Of a stretch of 64,000 nt of DNA, positions 8,893 to 17,565 are shown one piece after another. The first letter of the stretch is position 1, and each line of letters opens with the position of its first letter. Origin of the DNA: CAYVHB01 sp964450865 (GTDB lineage Bacteria > Bacillota > Clostridia > Saccharofermentanales > UBA5734); NCBI GenBank assembly GCA_964450865.1, contig CAYVHB010000002.1, positions 1 to 64,000 of the forward strand. Reading direction: 5' to 3'. The notes under the pieces were generated by a model. The model was not told where the DNA came from. It made no database searches and saw only the letters and a program-made list of their open reading frames with translations. The position numbers and the translations under genes were made by a program.

Positions 8893-10389
8893 TTAACGGA
8901 TCACGACCGGCCTGTCAAAATCCTGGCCACAATCACCGCCAGTGTGCAGCATCCACAGGTCTGTTGCGGCCAGGTCCAGCTGGGCCTGCCGCTGTAAAGC
9001 GGCAGAGCCACCGTGTTCGAGGAAGTCAGAGCCCCTGGTTATGATGGGCAGACTGGCCTTGCGGCGCATCAGCCGCAACAGGTACCGGCCTTGCTTGTCA
9101 AATCCAAGAACCCGGATATAAGCTGGACCACCGGTCGCGTCAAACAAGGCCAGATCGGCCGTGCTGACGTTGGCCAGCAGGGCCAGCAGGGCTCGCTGGA
9201 CGCGTGTCTGGGGGAAACGCCGGCTGCTGGCGGCATGGACAAGCGTGGCCAGGCGTCCGGACGGCTGCGTCTTGTGCGAGCGGGAGCCTGTCGGGCCTGC
9301 AGCGGCACCATATGCTGCTTCATGAGCAGTTGGAGTGGCCGCAACATCCGTTGAGTCATCCATTGTCGCATCAGCCATTAAATCAGCCGTCGTTTCAGCC
9401 GCATGACCAGCCGGCAGATCAACGGTTGCCGTATCCCCAGGCGCTGGTTGATCTGCCCTGGAATGGCCAGCCAGAAGATCGTCAGACTCCTTGCTGCCGG
9501 TAAAAGGCCGGCGGGCCGCTGCCACCAGCCGCCGGGCCAGTCCCTCCTGCATCCCCGAGATCTGCTCCAGCTGCCCGGGCGGACGGGTGCGCAACAGGCT
9601 GATGATACTGGGTGCCAGATCCTCTGTCAGCAGGGGTGCCCGCTGGGCGGCAATCTCCTCCATCAGGACTGCCAGTGACGCGGCGGGCATGGCCGGCGCC
9701 AGTTCGTGCAGCAGGCCGGCCAGGTTGTGCCGATGGCGACTGACCGCGCGACGGATTGCCGTGGCACTGGCCAGGGGCGAGCGAAGCTCGGGATCCAGGT
9801 AATGCTGGCCGCGGCGCATGATGGTGACCGGCTGCAGTCGCTGATGGGCCGGCAACCGCCGGATGGCCTTCAGGTATTCCACGGCCAGGATATTATTGGC
9901 ATGGCGCAGGATGGCCGCCTCATCAGGATTGGCCAGAACCGCCGCCAGGGCCTGCTGACGGGCAGCGGCAAATGAAAGCCCGGCGTCAAGATGCGTCTGC
10001 AGCGCGCGGCGAAAGTCTGCCGGCTCGGTCTCCAGCACATCAGCCAGCCGCATCAGCAAGTCCAGGTCGCCGCATTCACTGCCAAAAACCAGGGTCTTCG
10101 TGACGCCTGTTGCCGCCAGTACTTGCACGCCACCAGCGGCAAAACGCTCGGCGCTGGCCGTGGCGTACGCAAATGGCAGCTCCAGCACCAGGTTGACCCC
10201 GCAAGCCAGGGCGGCCCGGGTCCGGGCCCATTTGTCCATGACAGCCGGCTCACCTCTCTGGGTAAAACAGCCGCTCATGACGGCAATGATGGCACAATCT
10301 GCCCCGAATTGTTCGCGGACTGCCTGAATCTGCCAGGCGTGGCCGTTGTGAAAGGGATTATACTCAGTAATGATCCCGACTGTTTTCAT
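8893..10389 (-). CDS. tmcAL: tRNA(Met) cytidine acetate ligase (TmcAL/YlbM family)
   Basis: Nucleotidyltransferase-fold enzyme that, in Bacillus subtilis, makes N4-acetylcytidine at the wobble position of elongator tRNA-Met using acetate and ATP. The N-terminus has the adenylation signature GIITEYNPFHNGHAW and MSGCFTQRGEPAVMDKWAR. The product is 498 residues against about 400 for YlbM. The surplus is an Ala/Thr/Asp/His-rich insert of about 80 residues (roughly 300-385) before the conserved C-terminal block VQRALLALLANV and YIRVLGFDKQGRYLL; the insert contains a DL-x-AGH duplication. The frame is open to 10419, but ATG 10387-10389 has GGAAGG upstream and gives the family-typical MKTVGIITEYNPFHNGH start. 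It is divergent from 10605. Confidence 0.88.
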   Translation of the reverse strand: MKTVGIITEYNPFHNGHAWQIQAVREQFGADCAIIAVMSGCFTQRGEPAVMDKWARTRAALACGVNLVLELPFAYATASAERFAAGGVQVLAATGVTKTLVFGSECGDLDLLMRLADVLETEPADFRRALQTHLDAGLSFAAARQQALAAVLANPDEAAILRHANNILAVEYLKAIRRLPAHQRLQPVTIMRRGQHYLDPELRSPLASATAIRRAVSRHRHNLAGLLHELAPAMPAASLAVLMEEIAAQRAPLLTEDLAPSIISLLRTRPPGQLEQISGMQEGLARRLVAAARRPFTGSKESDDLLAGHSRADQPAPGDTATVDLPAGHAAETTADLMADATMDDSTDVAATPTAHEAAYGAAAGPTGSRSHKTQPSGRLATLVHAASSRRFPQTRVQRALLALLANVSTADLALFDATGGPAYIRVLGFDKQGRYLLRLMRRKASLPIITRGSDFLEHGGSAALQRQAQLDLAATDLWMLHTGGDCGQDFDRPVVIR

Positions 10390-10439
10390 TGCTTTTGCAA
10401 CCTTCCTGGCCATATTCACGGGTTGAGAGGAATGGGCCT

Positions 10440-10472
10440 ATTATAGCAGGGCGACACATTTTCTGCTATGAT
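10440..10472. promoter_or_regulatory. Divergent extended -10 promoter elements
   Basis: Minus strand: TGC-TATAAT with the -10 at 10440-10445, directed at tmcAL. Plus strand: TGC-TATGAT with the -10 at 10467-10472, directed at the 10605 gene. Both carry the TGN extension and neither has a good -35, as expected for extended -10 promoters. They lie face to face over 33 bp. Confidence 0.5.
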
Positions 10473-10604
10473 GCAGTCAAACCGGCTGCTCTCTGATGGG
10501 TAACCGATCCTGGCCTGGCCAGCTGTTGCCGGTTGCCGTGATGATAAATGGAAAATGAGTCCGGCTGGCTTATTGTTACAGCCAGGCTGATGGAGGTGTT
10601 CCGC

Positions 10605-11891
10605 ATGTCCCGTCAACTCAAGCAGCTGCTGCTGATCAGCGTTCTGCTGGCCCTGGCCGGCCTGGCCCTGGTGATAGCCTGGCAAAGCGGCTATCTGAGC
10701 CCGGCTGCCCCGGTCCGTTCCTTTAGCGATCCCGGCGCTGCAGCGGCGTCATTGCCGAAGCTGGTGGCTGATGAAAAGATACGCGAAGACCTGCAATTCA
10801 GCCTGCTGTCCCGCCTGGGCAGTCCGTCCGGCCTGCGCGCCTGGTATCAGCAGGCCGACCGCGAGACCGGCGTCGCCGCTGTGCAGGCTGAAGACCTGCA
10901 GGCTGCCGATCAGCTGTACAATGCGGCCTGGATGATTGAGCAGAATCAGCAGCGGGATTTCCAGGACTGGTGGAAAAGTTTTCAGTCAACATTTGTGGCT
11001 GCCGACGGTCTGGTGTGGCCATCCCGCTCTGTTCAGGCCGACGGTTCGCTGGTAGCCATTGATCCATCAACAGCCGGATCATGGCCACAGTCGCTGCAGA
11101 CCCTGCGGGTTCTGGGCCTGGCCTACGGCCGCTGGCCTTCACGGTCGCTGGATCATGCTGAACGCCAGCTCTCCGACCGGCTGCTGGCCCTCTGGGCCAA
11201 TGGCCTGACGGCTGATAGCCGGACCGTGATCCCCACAACAGCACCCAGCCTGGATCCGGCTGCTACCCCCACGCCCAAGCCAACCGGCAAGCTCACACCG
11301 ACACCGGCCGCATCGGGCCGTTCCGAATCACTGCTGCGCCTGGATTCCCTTGACTTGCTGACCATGCGTTCGCTGGCCAGCCTGGATACGCGCTGGCAGG
11401 CCATCTACGAACAAAGCCTGAGTCTGGTCAAGGCGGCTTACCTGGGTGAGGACCTGCCTCTGTATGCCCTGGGCTGGCTGCCGGAACAGGAAGGCTACCT
11501 GATGTTTGCCGGGGATCAGCCGGTCGTTCATACCGAGGCCGCCGTTACAGTCATGCTGCATCTGGCCGAGGTCGGCCAGGCCGAGCCGCGCAGCCTGACC
11601 TGGCTCAAGGAGCGACTGTTCAATGACCGGGCCCTGTATGAAAGCTATCATCTGGCGCAAGGACAGGCGACCAGCACCGTCGAGTGTTTGCCAGCCTATG
11701 CGATGGTAGCCCGCCTGGCCCGAATCACAGGTGACGAGATTTTATACACCAAAGCCGTGGAACGCCTGGCCTGGCATCTGGCAACCAGCCAGACCAGCTC
11801 CGTGCGAGGCCTGGTCTTTCGTGAGGATGAGGCCGGCCTGATACGGGTTTATGCTCGTGATAACCTGTGGGCCCTGCTAGCCTTCGAATAA
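10605..11891 (+). CDS. Membrane-anchored protein, possibly glycoside-hydrolase family 8-like (alpha/alpha)6 barrel
   Basis: A 428-residue protein with an uncleaved-looking N-terminal membrane anchor (about residues 8-25, LLLISVLLALAGLALVIAW) and a large extracytoplasmic domain. The spacing of aromatic helices (YNAAWMIEQNQQRDFQDWW, LRVLGLAYGRWPS, YALGWLPEQEGYLMFAG, YESYHLAQGQATSTVE, AYAMVARLARITGDEILY) resembles six-hairpin glycosidase folds such as GH8, but I cannot assign catalytic acids. A Thr/Pro-rich linker (about 225-260, TPTPKPTGKLTPTP) splits it into two parts. The start ATG 10605 is chosen for GGAGG at 10592-10596; the frame is also open from 10548. Function remains open: polysaccharide hydrolase or surface-polymer-related protein. 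Confidence 0.55.
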   Translation: MSRQLKQLLLISVLLALAGLALVIAWQSGYLSPAAPVRSFSDPGAAAASLPKLVADEKIREDLQFSLLSRLGSPSGLRAWYQQADRETGVAAVQAEDLQAADQLYNAAWMIEQNQQRDFQDWWKSFQSTFVAADGLVWPSRSVQADGSLVAIDPSTAGSWPQSLQTLRVLGLAYGRWPSRSLDHAERQLSDRLLALWANGLTADSRTVIPTTAPSLDPAATPTPKPTGKLTPTPAASGRSESLLRLDSLDLLTMRSLASLDTRWQAIYEQSLSLVKAAYLGEDLPLYALGWLPEQEGYLMFAGDQPVVHTEAAVTVMLHLAEVGQAEPRSLTWLKERLFNDRALYESYHLAQGQATSTVECLPAYAMVARLARITGDEILYTKAVERLAWHLATSQTSSVRGLVFREDEAGLIRVYARDNLWALLAFE

Positions 11892-12012
11892 TGGATAAAA
11901 GGTTTGCCTGTACACGCCGGATGAGCGGCTCCAATACGACCCCGGCTGGCCAGTTTGGGCCACGTACCAGGATTCAATAGGGAAAGATAGGCGGTATCCC
12001 CGGTAAAAGCGG

Positions 12013-12041
12013 TTGATGCCGCCGGTTCTTTTCGTTATACT
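12013..12041 (+). promoter_or_regulatory. Promoter candidate for pta-ackA
   Basis: TTGATG (12013-12018), an exact 17-nt spacer and TATACT (12036-12041). It lies about 315 bp before pta, implying a long 5' leader of about 305 nt that contains the repeat array at 12115-12245. Confidence 0.65.
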
Positions 12042-12103
12042 GAATATTGATAAATCGAACGATTCAACAGCCATTTTCCTGTCACTTGCCCAGGGGAGAT
12101 ATC

Positions 12104-12128
12104 GGCCGGGATGCTGATCGGCCCGGCC
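12104..12128 (+). repeat. GC-rich hairpin in the pta leader
   Basis: GGCCGGG (12104-12110) and CCCGGCC (12122-12128) form a 7-bp stem with an 11-nt loop near the start of the leader and overlap the first repeat unit of the 12115-12245 array. There is no T-run. Confidence 0.4.
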
Positions 12129-12245
12129 CTGTATCCTGCTGGGACCATGATCCGCCAGACAGCCACAATCCACCGGATCGCTGATCCGCCGGATGGCGCA
12201 ACCGCCGGGATGCTGATTCACCGGACGGCACTGCCGCCGGGTCAC
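12115..12245 (+). repeat. Degenerate tandem array of four 32-34-bp units in the pta leader
   Basis: Units start at 12115, 12148, 12182 and 12214, each with TGATC or TGATT followed by a GCC/ACC-G run (TGATCGGCCCGG, TGATCCGCCAGA, TGATCCGCCGGA, TGATTCACCGGA). The third and fourth units are directly adjacent and match at 23 of 32 positions. The word GCCGGGATGCTGAT precedes both the first and last units. No coding function is apparent. Confidence 0.6.
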
Positions 12246-12302
12246 GGCTCGTCCGGTTGCCTGCCTGCCCGGCGTTCTGCCAGCATGGTGACAGTAATTT
12301 GC

Positions 12303-12342
12303 GTTGATCAGAAAATAGGAAAGTTGATCAGAAAACAGGAAA
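12303..12342 (+). repeat. Exact tandem 20-bp duplication just upstream of the pta ribosome site
   Basis: 12303-12322 and 12323-12342 both read GTTGATCAGAAAA, then T or C, then AGGAAA: 19 of 20 identical, with no gap. Each copy carries a purine-rich AGGAAA and the second merges into the GAAGGA ribosome site of pta. Confidence 0.85.
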
Positions 12343-12355
12343 GAAGGAACAGTCT

Positions 12356-13348
12356 ATGGGATTCATTGACCAGATTATCGAAAAAGCCCGCAGCGACAAG
12401 AAAACCATTGTTTTGCCGGAATCCTACGAGCCACGGACCATCGAGGCTTGCGCCAAAATTCTGGAAAAGGACTTTGCCAACATCGTCATGATTGGTGATC
12501 AGGCAAAAATTTCAGCCGTTTCACCCCAATGGGATATCTCCCGGGCCACCTTCATTGATCCGGCTGTCAGCGAGAAAACAGAAATTTTTGCCAATGCCTA
12601 TTATGAGATGCGCAAAGCCAAGGGCGTAACACCCGAGCAGGCCCGCGCCAAGATGAATGATCCGCTGTTTTTCGGCGTCATGATGGTCAAGCTGAACGAA
12701 GCCGACGGCATGGTTGCCGGCGCGATCAACAGCACGGCCAATACCCTGCGTCCCGCCCTGCAGATCCTGAAAACAGCCCCGGGCATCAAGAAAGTATCCT
12801 CTTTCTTCATCATGGTCGTGCCGGACTGTGAATATGGCGCCAACGGCACCTTCCTGTTCTCTGACTGCGGCCTCTTCGAGAATCCGGACGCCGATGACCT
12901 GGCCGACATCGCCATAACCTCGGCGACTTCCTTCAGGAGCCTGACCGGCCTTGAGCCGGTCGTGGCGATGCTTTCCTATTCGTCATATGGCAGTGCCAAC
13001 AGTGCCCTGACCAAAAAGGTGGTCGACGCGACCAATATCGCCAAGGCCAAGGCACCGCAGCTGATGCTTGACGGCGAACTGCAGGTGGACGCGGCGATTG
13101 TACCATCAATCGGCAAGAGCAAGGCTCCGAACAGCAGTGTCGCCGGCAAGGCCAACTGCCTGATTTTCCCGGATCTTGATGCCGGCAATATCGGCTACAA
13201 GCTGGTCCAGCGCCTGGCCAAGGCCGAGGCTTATGGCCCGGTCACCCAGGGCATTGCCAAGCCGGTCAATGATCTGTCCCGCGGCTGTTATGCCGATGAT
13301 ATCGTCGGTACCGTAGCCATTACCGCTGTCCAGGCTCAGGAGGGCTGA
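12356..13348 (+). CDS. pta: Phosphate acetyltransferase
   Basis: Converts acetyl-CoA and phosphate to acetyl phosphate and CoA, the first step of acetate formation with substrate-level ATP. The 330-residue product matches the compact PTA_PTB domain type with no N-terminal DRTGG regulatory domain: IVLPESYEPRTIEA near the start, ADGMVAGAINSTANTLRPALQ in the middle and LIFPDLDAGNIGYKLVQRLA near the C-terminus. ATG 12356 follows GAAGGA. ackA starts 6 bp after the stop, so the two form one operon. The upstream leader is long and repeat-rich, which may affect expression. Confidence 0.96.
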   Translation: MGFIDQIIEKARSDKKTIVLPESYEPRTIEACAKILEKDFANIVMIGDQAKISAVSPQWDISRATFIDPAVSEKTEIFANAYYEMRKAKGVTPEQARAKMNDPLFFGVMMVKLNEADGMVAGAINSTANTLRPALQILKTAPGIKKVSSFFIMVVPDCEYGANGTFLFSDCGLFENPDADDLADIAITSATSFRSLTGLEPVVAMLSYSSYGSANSALTKKVVDATNIAKAKAPQLMLDGELQVDAAIVPSIGKSKAPNSSVAGKANCLIFPDLDAGNIGYKLVQRLAKAEAYGPVTQGIAKPVNDLSRGCYADDIVGTVAITAVQAQEG

Positions 13349-13353
13349 GTAAG

Positions 13354-14559
13354 ATGAACGTACTTGTTATCAATGCCGGCAGTTCTTCCCTTAAATACCA
13401 GCTGCTTGATGCCAGTATCGGTGAAGTCCTGGCCAAGGGCGGCGCCGAACGCATCGGCCTCGACAATGCCTTTATCAAGCATACCACCAAGGGCTGCGAT
13501 GCCGTGACCTTGCCGATGGCCCTGCCCAATCACAAGGTGGCTGTCCAGTCGGTGCTCGCGGTCCTGACATCCGAGGAAAATGGCATTATCAAGGGCATGG
13601 ATGAGATCGACGCGGTCGGCCATCGCGTGGTCCATGGCGGTGAGAAATTTGCCGTTTCAGCCCTGATAACCCCGGAAGTCAAGCGCGCCATCCGCAGCTG
13701 CTTTGACCTGGCCCCGCTGCATAATCCGCCGAACATGACCGGCATCGAGGCCTGTGAAGACGCCATGCCCGGCGTGCCGCAGGTGGCTGTTTTCGATACG
13801 GCTTTCCACCAGACCATGCCGCCGAAGGCTTTCATGTATGCCCTGCCTTACTCGATGTATGAGAAACACGGCGTCCGCAAATACGGCTTCCATGGCACGT
13901 CACACGGCTATGTGGCCCGCCGCGCCGCCGAGATACTCAAGACCCCCTTTGACACGATCAACATCATCACCTGCCACCTCGGCAATGGCTCCTCGATTGC
14001 CGCGATCCAGCACGGCAAGTGTATCGATACCTCGATGGGCCTGACCCCGCTCTCCGGTATCTGCATGGGCACCCGCAGCGGCGATATCGATCCGGCAATC
14101 GTGACTTTCCTGATGGAAAAGGAAAAGCTCGATACCAAGGGTATTGAAGATCTGATGAACAAGAAGTCCGGCGTCATGGGCATCTCCGGTGTCAGCAGCG
14201 ACTTCCGCGACCTGTATGCCGCCGCCGGCGAGGGTGTCAAGCGTGCTGCCCTGGCCCTTGACATTTTCAAGTACCAGTGCCGCAAGTTCATCGGCATGTA
14301 TGCCGCCGCGATGGGTGGCGTCGACGCGGTCGTCTTCACGGCCGGTATCGGTGAAAACACCGCCGACATCCGCCTGGGCGCCTGTGAGGGCCTCAGTTAT
14401 ATGGGTTGCCAGATTGACCCGTACCGCAACGCGGCGGTCCGCGGCAAGGAAGCTTTCGTTTCGACCGACGAGTCCCGCGTCAAGGTGCTGGTCGTGCCGA
14501 CTAATGAAGAACTGGCCATTGCCCGCGAAACCGCCCGGATCTGCGGCTTCTCGATCTGA
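13354..14559 (+). CDS. ackA: Acetate kinase
   Basis: Transfers phosphate from acetyl phosphate to ADP, yielding acetate and ATP. The 401-residue protein has the ASKHA-fold signatures: MNVLVINAGSSSLKYQL at the N-terminus, KYGFHGTSHGYV around the middle with the catalytic-site His/Arg environment, and FTAGIGENTADIR near the C-terminus. It is full length and collinear with acetate kinases. It is coupled to pta with a 5-bp gap and the unit ends at a strong intrinsic terminator (14598-14635). Confidence 0.97.
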   Translation: MNVLVINAGSSSLKYQLLDASIGEVLAKGGAERIGLDNAFIKHTTKGCDAVTLPMALPNHKVAVQSVLAVLTSEENGIIKGMDEIDAVGHRVVHGGEKFAVSALITPEVKRAIRSCFDLAPLHNPPNMTGIEACEDAMPGVPQVAVFDTAFHQTMPPKAFMYALPYSMYEKHGVRKYGFHGTSHGYVARRAAEILKTPFDTINIITCHLGNGSSIAAIQHGKCIDTSMGLTPLSGICMGTRSGDIDPAIVTFLMEKEKLDTKGIEDLMNKKSGVMGISGVSSDFRDLYAAAGEGVKRAALALDIFKYQCRKFIGMYAAAMGGVDAVVFTAGIGENTADIRLGACEGLSYMGCQIDPYRNAAVRGKEAFVSTDESRVKVLVVPTNEELAIARETARICGFSI

Positions 14560-14597
14560 ACCGCACGGGACAAACGTTCAAGGTCCAGAGACTGCTG

Positions 14598-14635
14598 ACC
14601 GGTTCCGGCTATCAAGGCCGGAACCGGTTTTTTTT
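14598..14635 (+). terminator. Intrinsic terminator of pta-ackA
   Basis: ACCGGTTCCGGC (14598-14609) and GCCGGAACCGGT (14617-14628) form a perfect 12-bp stem with a 7-nt loop, followed by a T-run to 14635. Confidence 0.95.
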
Positions 14636-14661
14636 CAGGAATATTGTCTTGTGCACTGAGA

Positions 14662-14691
14662 TTGACAAAGATTTGCGCCGGTGGTTATACT
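14662..14691 (+). promoter_or_regulatory. Promoter of proS
   Basis: A consensus TTGACA (14662-14667), an 18-nt spacer and TATACT (14686-14691). Transcription would start about 22 bp before the proS ATG, too short a leader for a T-box. Confidence 0.8.
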
Positions 14692-14719
14692 GGCACCAGA
14701 AAAGAAGGAGACGAAAAGC

Positions 14720-16156
14720 ATGGCCAGTAAAGAAAAACTTGTGGAAGCCATCACCTCGATGGACCAGGATTTTACCCAGTGGTATACCGATGTCGTATTG
14801 AAAGCGGAACTGATCGACTATTCAGCCGTCAAGGGTTGCATGATCCTGCGGCCATATGGTTTTGCGATCTGGGAGAATATCCAGAAAAATCTCGACCAGA
14901 TGTTCAAGGATACCGGGCATGAGAATGTCGCGATGCCGATGTTCATTCCTGAAAGCCTGCTGCAGAAGGAAAAAGATCATGTCGAAGGCTTCGCCCCGGA
15001 GGTCGCCTGGGTCACCCACGGCGGCAGTGAACCGCTGGCTGAGCGTCTTTGCATCCGTCCGACCTCGGAGACCTTGTTCTGCGATCATTATGCCCACATC
15101 ATCCAGTCATGGCGGGACCTGCCCAAGCTTTACAACCAGTGGGTCTCGGTCGTACGCTGGGAGAAGACCACCCGGCCGTTCCTGCGCTCAACGGAATTTT
15201 ACTGGCAGGAAGGGCACACGGCTCATGCGACAGCCCAGGAAGCAATTGAGGAAACACTGCGGATGCTGGACGTCTATGCCCGTTTCTATCGCGATTTCCT
15301 GGCTATTCCCGTGGTGCGCGGCCAGAAGACTGACAAGGAGAAATTTGCCGGCGCCGAGGCGACTTATACAGTCGAGGCCATGATGCATGATGGCAAGGCC
15401 CTGCAATCGGCGACCAGCCATTATTTCGGTGATGGCTTCGCCAAGGCGTTCAATATCCAGTACACCGACAAGAATAACAAGCTGCAGTATGTGCACCAGA
15501 CTTCGTGGGGCCTGTCGACCCGCTCGATTGGCGCGATCATCATGGTCCATGGTGATGACAACGGGCTGGTGCTGCCGCCGCGCATTGCCCCGATCCAGGT
15601 TATCATGGTGCCAATCGCCGCCCATAAGCCCGGTGTCCTCGAGAGAGTCCGGCAGGTCAAGGCTTCGCTGGCCGGCCAGTTCCGGGTCCGGCTCGACGAA
15701 TCAGACAAGCAGCCGGGCTGGAAGTTTAGCGAATACGAAATGAAGGGCGTGCCGCTGCGCCTGGAAATCGGGCCACGCGACCTTGAGAACAATCAGTGTG
15801 TTGCCGTGCGCCGGGATACCGGCGAGAAGACAGTTCTCAGCCTGGATAACCTGGCTCAGACCGTGGCCGGGCTGCTGGATGCCATCCATGACGGCCTGTA
15901 TCAAAAAGCCCTGCAGAGCCTGGAAAGCCGGATTTACGATGCAGCAGACTGGGAGACCTTTGCCCGCCTGATCAGTGAGAAACCCGGTTTTGTCCGGGCC
16001 ATGTGGTGTGGCGACCTGGCCTGCGAGCTGAAAATCAAGGAACAAACCGGGGCCTCGTCACGCTGCCTGCCGTTTGAGCATCAGACCAACGGCCAGACCT
16101 GCATCTGCTGCGGCAAGCCGGCCGACCAGCTGGTCGTCTGGGGCAAAGCCTACTGA
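14720..16156 (+). CDS. proS: Prolyl-tRNA synthetase, archaeal/eukaryotic-like type
   Basis: Class II synthetase that charges tRNA-Pro. At 478 residues it lacks the editing insertion of the long bacterial ProRS and has the short eukaryote/archaea-like layout: KGCMILRPYGFAIWENIQ, the class II motifs around PLAERLCIRPTSETLFCDHYA and RPFLRSTEFYWQEGHTAHAT, then an anticodon-binding domain and a C-terminal zinc-type segment (CLPFEH...TCICCGKPADQLVVWGKAY). ATG 14720 with AGAAGGAGA upstream is preferred over an in-frame GTG at 14681, which lies inside the promoter. This type is common in Clostridia and is thought to have been acquired from an archaeal-like source. Confidence 0.96.
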   Translation: MASKEKLVEAITSMDQDFTQWYTDVVLKAELIDYSAVKGCMILRPYGFAIWENIQKNLDQMFKDTGHENVAMPMFIPESLLQKEKDHVEGFAPEVAWVTHGGSEPLAERLCIRPTSETLFCDHYAHIIQSWRDLPKLYNQWVSVVRWEKTTRPFLRSTEFYWQEGHTAHATAQEAIEETLRMLDVYARFYRDFLAIPVVRGQKTDKEKFAGAEATYTVEAMMHDGKALQSATSHYFGDGFAKAFNIQYTDKNNKLQYVHQTSWGLSTRSIGAIIMVHGDDNGLVLPPRIAPIQVIMVPIAAHKPGVLERVRQVKASLAGQFRVRLDESDKQPGWKFSEYEMKGVPLRLEIGPRDLENNQCVAVRRDTGEKTVLSLDNLAQTVAGLLDAIHDGLYQKALQSLESRIYDAADWETFARLISEKPGFVRAMWCGDLACELKIKEQTGASSRCLPFEHQTNGQTCICCGKPADQLVVWGKAY

Positions 16157-16193
16157 GTAATTGGCATAATCGGATCAGTAACCAGGCCGGTGA

Positions 16194-17267
16194 TCAGACC
16201 GGCAGGTCAATTGCATACGCAGGTTCAACTTTCAGGGTCCGCCCGGCCAGATCGGCCAGCGGGCCCTGGATTTTTTTGAGAAAAACCAGCTCACAGGCAA
16301 ACAGCTGCTGGCTGCGCAGCGGCCCGCCCGGACCACGGAAATGGCGATTATATTGATTGCGGCCGTATTTCCCATCGCCGAGCAACGGATGACCAAGAAA
16401 TGCCAGATGGGCCCGGATCTGATGGGTGCGTCCCGTCACCAGCTCAACTTTCAGTTCACTGACTGGCTCATTATCGGGGCCATATCCGGAGAATACCCGC
16501 AGCACCTGATAACGCGTAATGACCGGCAGATCGCCGGGGTGTTCATCAGCATGGATATATACCTCGCTCTTGTGGCTGACCTTCTCCAGCCAGGCTTCGA
16601 CCTGCCAGAAATGCTGGCCGTCCGCGGCCGTTATGGGGTGACCTGCCGATGGGACGCCGCGCACGAGACAGCGATAGCGTTTCAGTAACTGGCCGTTTTC
16701 CATCAGCTTCATGACAGCCGTCCGGATAGCCGGCTGACGGGCCAGGATAATCAGGCCGCCTGTGTTGCGGTCGAGACGGTGGCATAATTCGATCTGGTCG
16801 TCCTGCCATTGGCGGCGAACCAGCTCGATCAGCGTCGGTTCACCGGCTATGGCATCGCCGCCGCCATGAACGGCCAGGCCAGGTGCTTTGTCAAGAATGA
16901 GCAGCCGCGAATCCGCGAAAATAATCCGGAATGGCGTTGGCTGAAGCCGGTTTTCAGCCATTCTGGCCGATTCTCTTCCTATGGTCCATTCTATGGTCCG
17001 GCCTGCGCTGTCGTCAGCCGGTCCGGCCGCAAGACCAGCTTCGTTTCGGCCCTGATCCTGAAGCGCAAAACAAGCATCAGGCAGGTAGATCTGGATCTTT
17101 TCCCCACCCTGGAGAATCAGGTCATCATGAACCCGGCGACCATTGACGCGAATATCTTTCTGGCGCAGCGCTTTATACAGCTGGCCACTGCTCAACTGCG
17201 GATAATGCTGCCGGATCACCCGGAGCAGGTGCTGACCGGCTCCGGCCGGCGCTTGAAATGATTGCAT
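16194..17267 (-). CDS. RluA-family 23S rRNA pseudouridine synthase
   Basis: Isomerises specific uridines in large-subunit rRNA. The 357-residue product has an N-terminal S4-like domain (LLRVIRQHYPQLSSGQLYKALRQKDIRVNGRRV) and the catalytic domain with HRLDRNTGGLIILAR, where the Asp is the catalytic residue, followed by RTHQIRAHLAFLGHPLLGD. About 35 residues between the domains (TIEWTIGRESARMAENRL region) look lineage specific. ATG 17265-17267 has AAAGGAG (minus strand, 17273-17279) at ideal spacing and excludes an upstream in-frame extension to 17348. RluC versus RluD specificity cannot be told from sequence reading. Convergent with proS. Confidence 0.9.
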   Translation of the reverse strand: MQSFQAPAGAGQHLLRVIRQHYPQLSSGQLYKALRQKDIRVNGRRVHDDLILQGGEKIQIYLPDACFALQDQGRNEAGLAAGPADDSAGRTIEWTIGRESARMAENRLQPTPFRIIFADSRLLILDKAPGLAVHGGGDAIAGEPTLIELVRRQWQDDQIELCHRLDRNTGGLIILARQPAIRTAVMKLMENGQLLKRYRCLVRGVPSAGHPITAADGQHFWQVEAWLEKVSHKSEVYIHADEHPGDLPVITRYQVLRVFSGYGPDNEPVSELKVELVTGRTHQIRAHLAFLGHPLLGDGKYGRNQYNRHFRGPGGPLRSQQLFACELVFLKKIQGPLADLAGRTLKVEPAYAIDLPV

Positions 17268-17369
17268 GCATGCTCCTTTCCACCCCACCTGGCGGCTAAA
17301 ATGATAACTTGATAATGCCATCATTACCAGCCATTCGGGATTTGTCAAGCAGCAAGAAAAGTACTTGTC

Positions 17370-17396
17370 TTGACCATCGTTTCGCCCTGTTATAAA
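17370..17396 (+). promoter_or_regulatory. Promoter candidate for ddl-murI
   Basis: TTGACC (17370-17375) and TATAAA (17391-17396) with a 15-nt spacer, shorter than ideal. It would give a leader of about 165 nt that contains the 17480-17549 repeat. Confidence 0.4.
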
Positions 17397-17479
17397 CTGA
17401 ATCGATAAACGGGCTGATCTGCGCTTGTTTTTGCACTTTTTGGACGGTTCAGGACGGCAGATCCCCGAAGCAGTCTGTC

Positions 17480-17549
17480 TGGCTGATTCATGACCACAGC
17501 TTCAGGCAGGCCAGGAAAGACCTGGCTGATCCACGACCAGGGATTCAGG
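17480..17549 (+). repeat. 27-bp imperfect direct repeat in the ddl leader
   Basis: Copies at 17480-17506 and 17523-17549 match at 22 of 27 positions (both begin TGGCTGAT and end TTCAGG), offset by 43 bp. The second copy runs into the ddl ribosome site AAGGAAA. Confidence 0.65.
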
Positions 17550-17565
17550 AAGGAAAAGTATAATA

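Noticed and set aside
12115..12245. CRISPR-like array
   Set aside because: Units are directly adjacent with no unique spacers and are too diverged, so this is a tandem repeat and not a CRISPR array.
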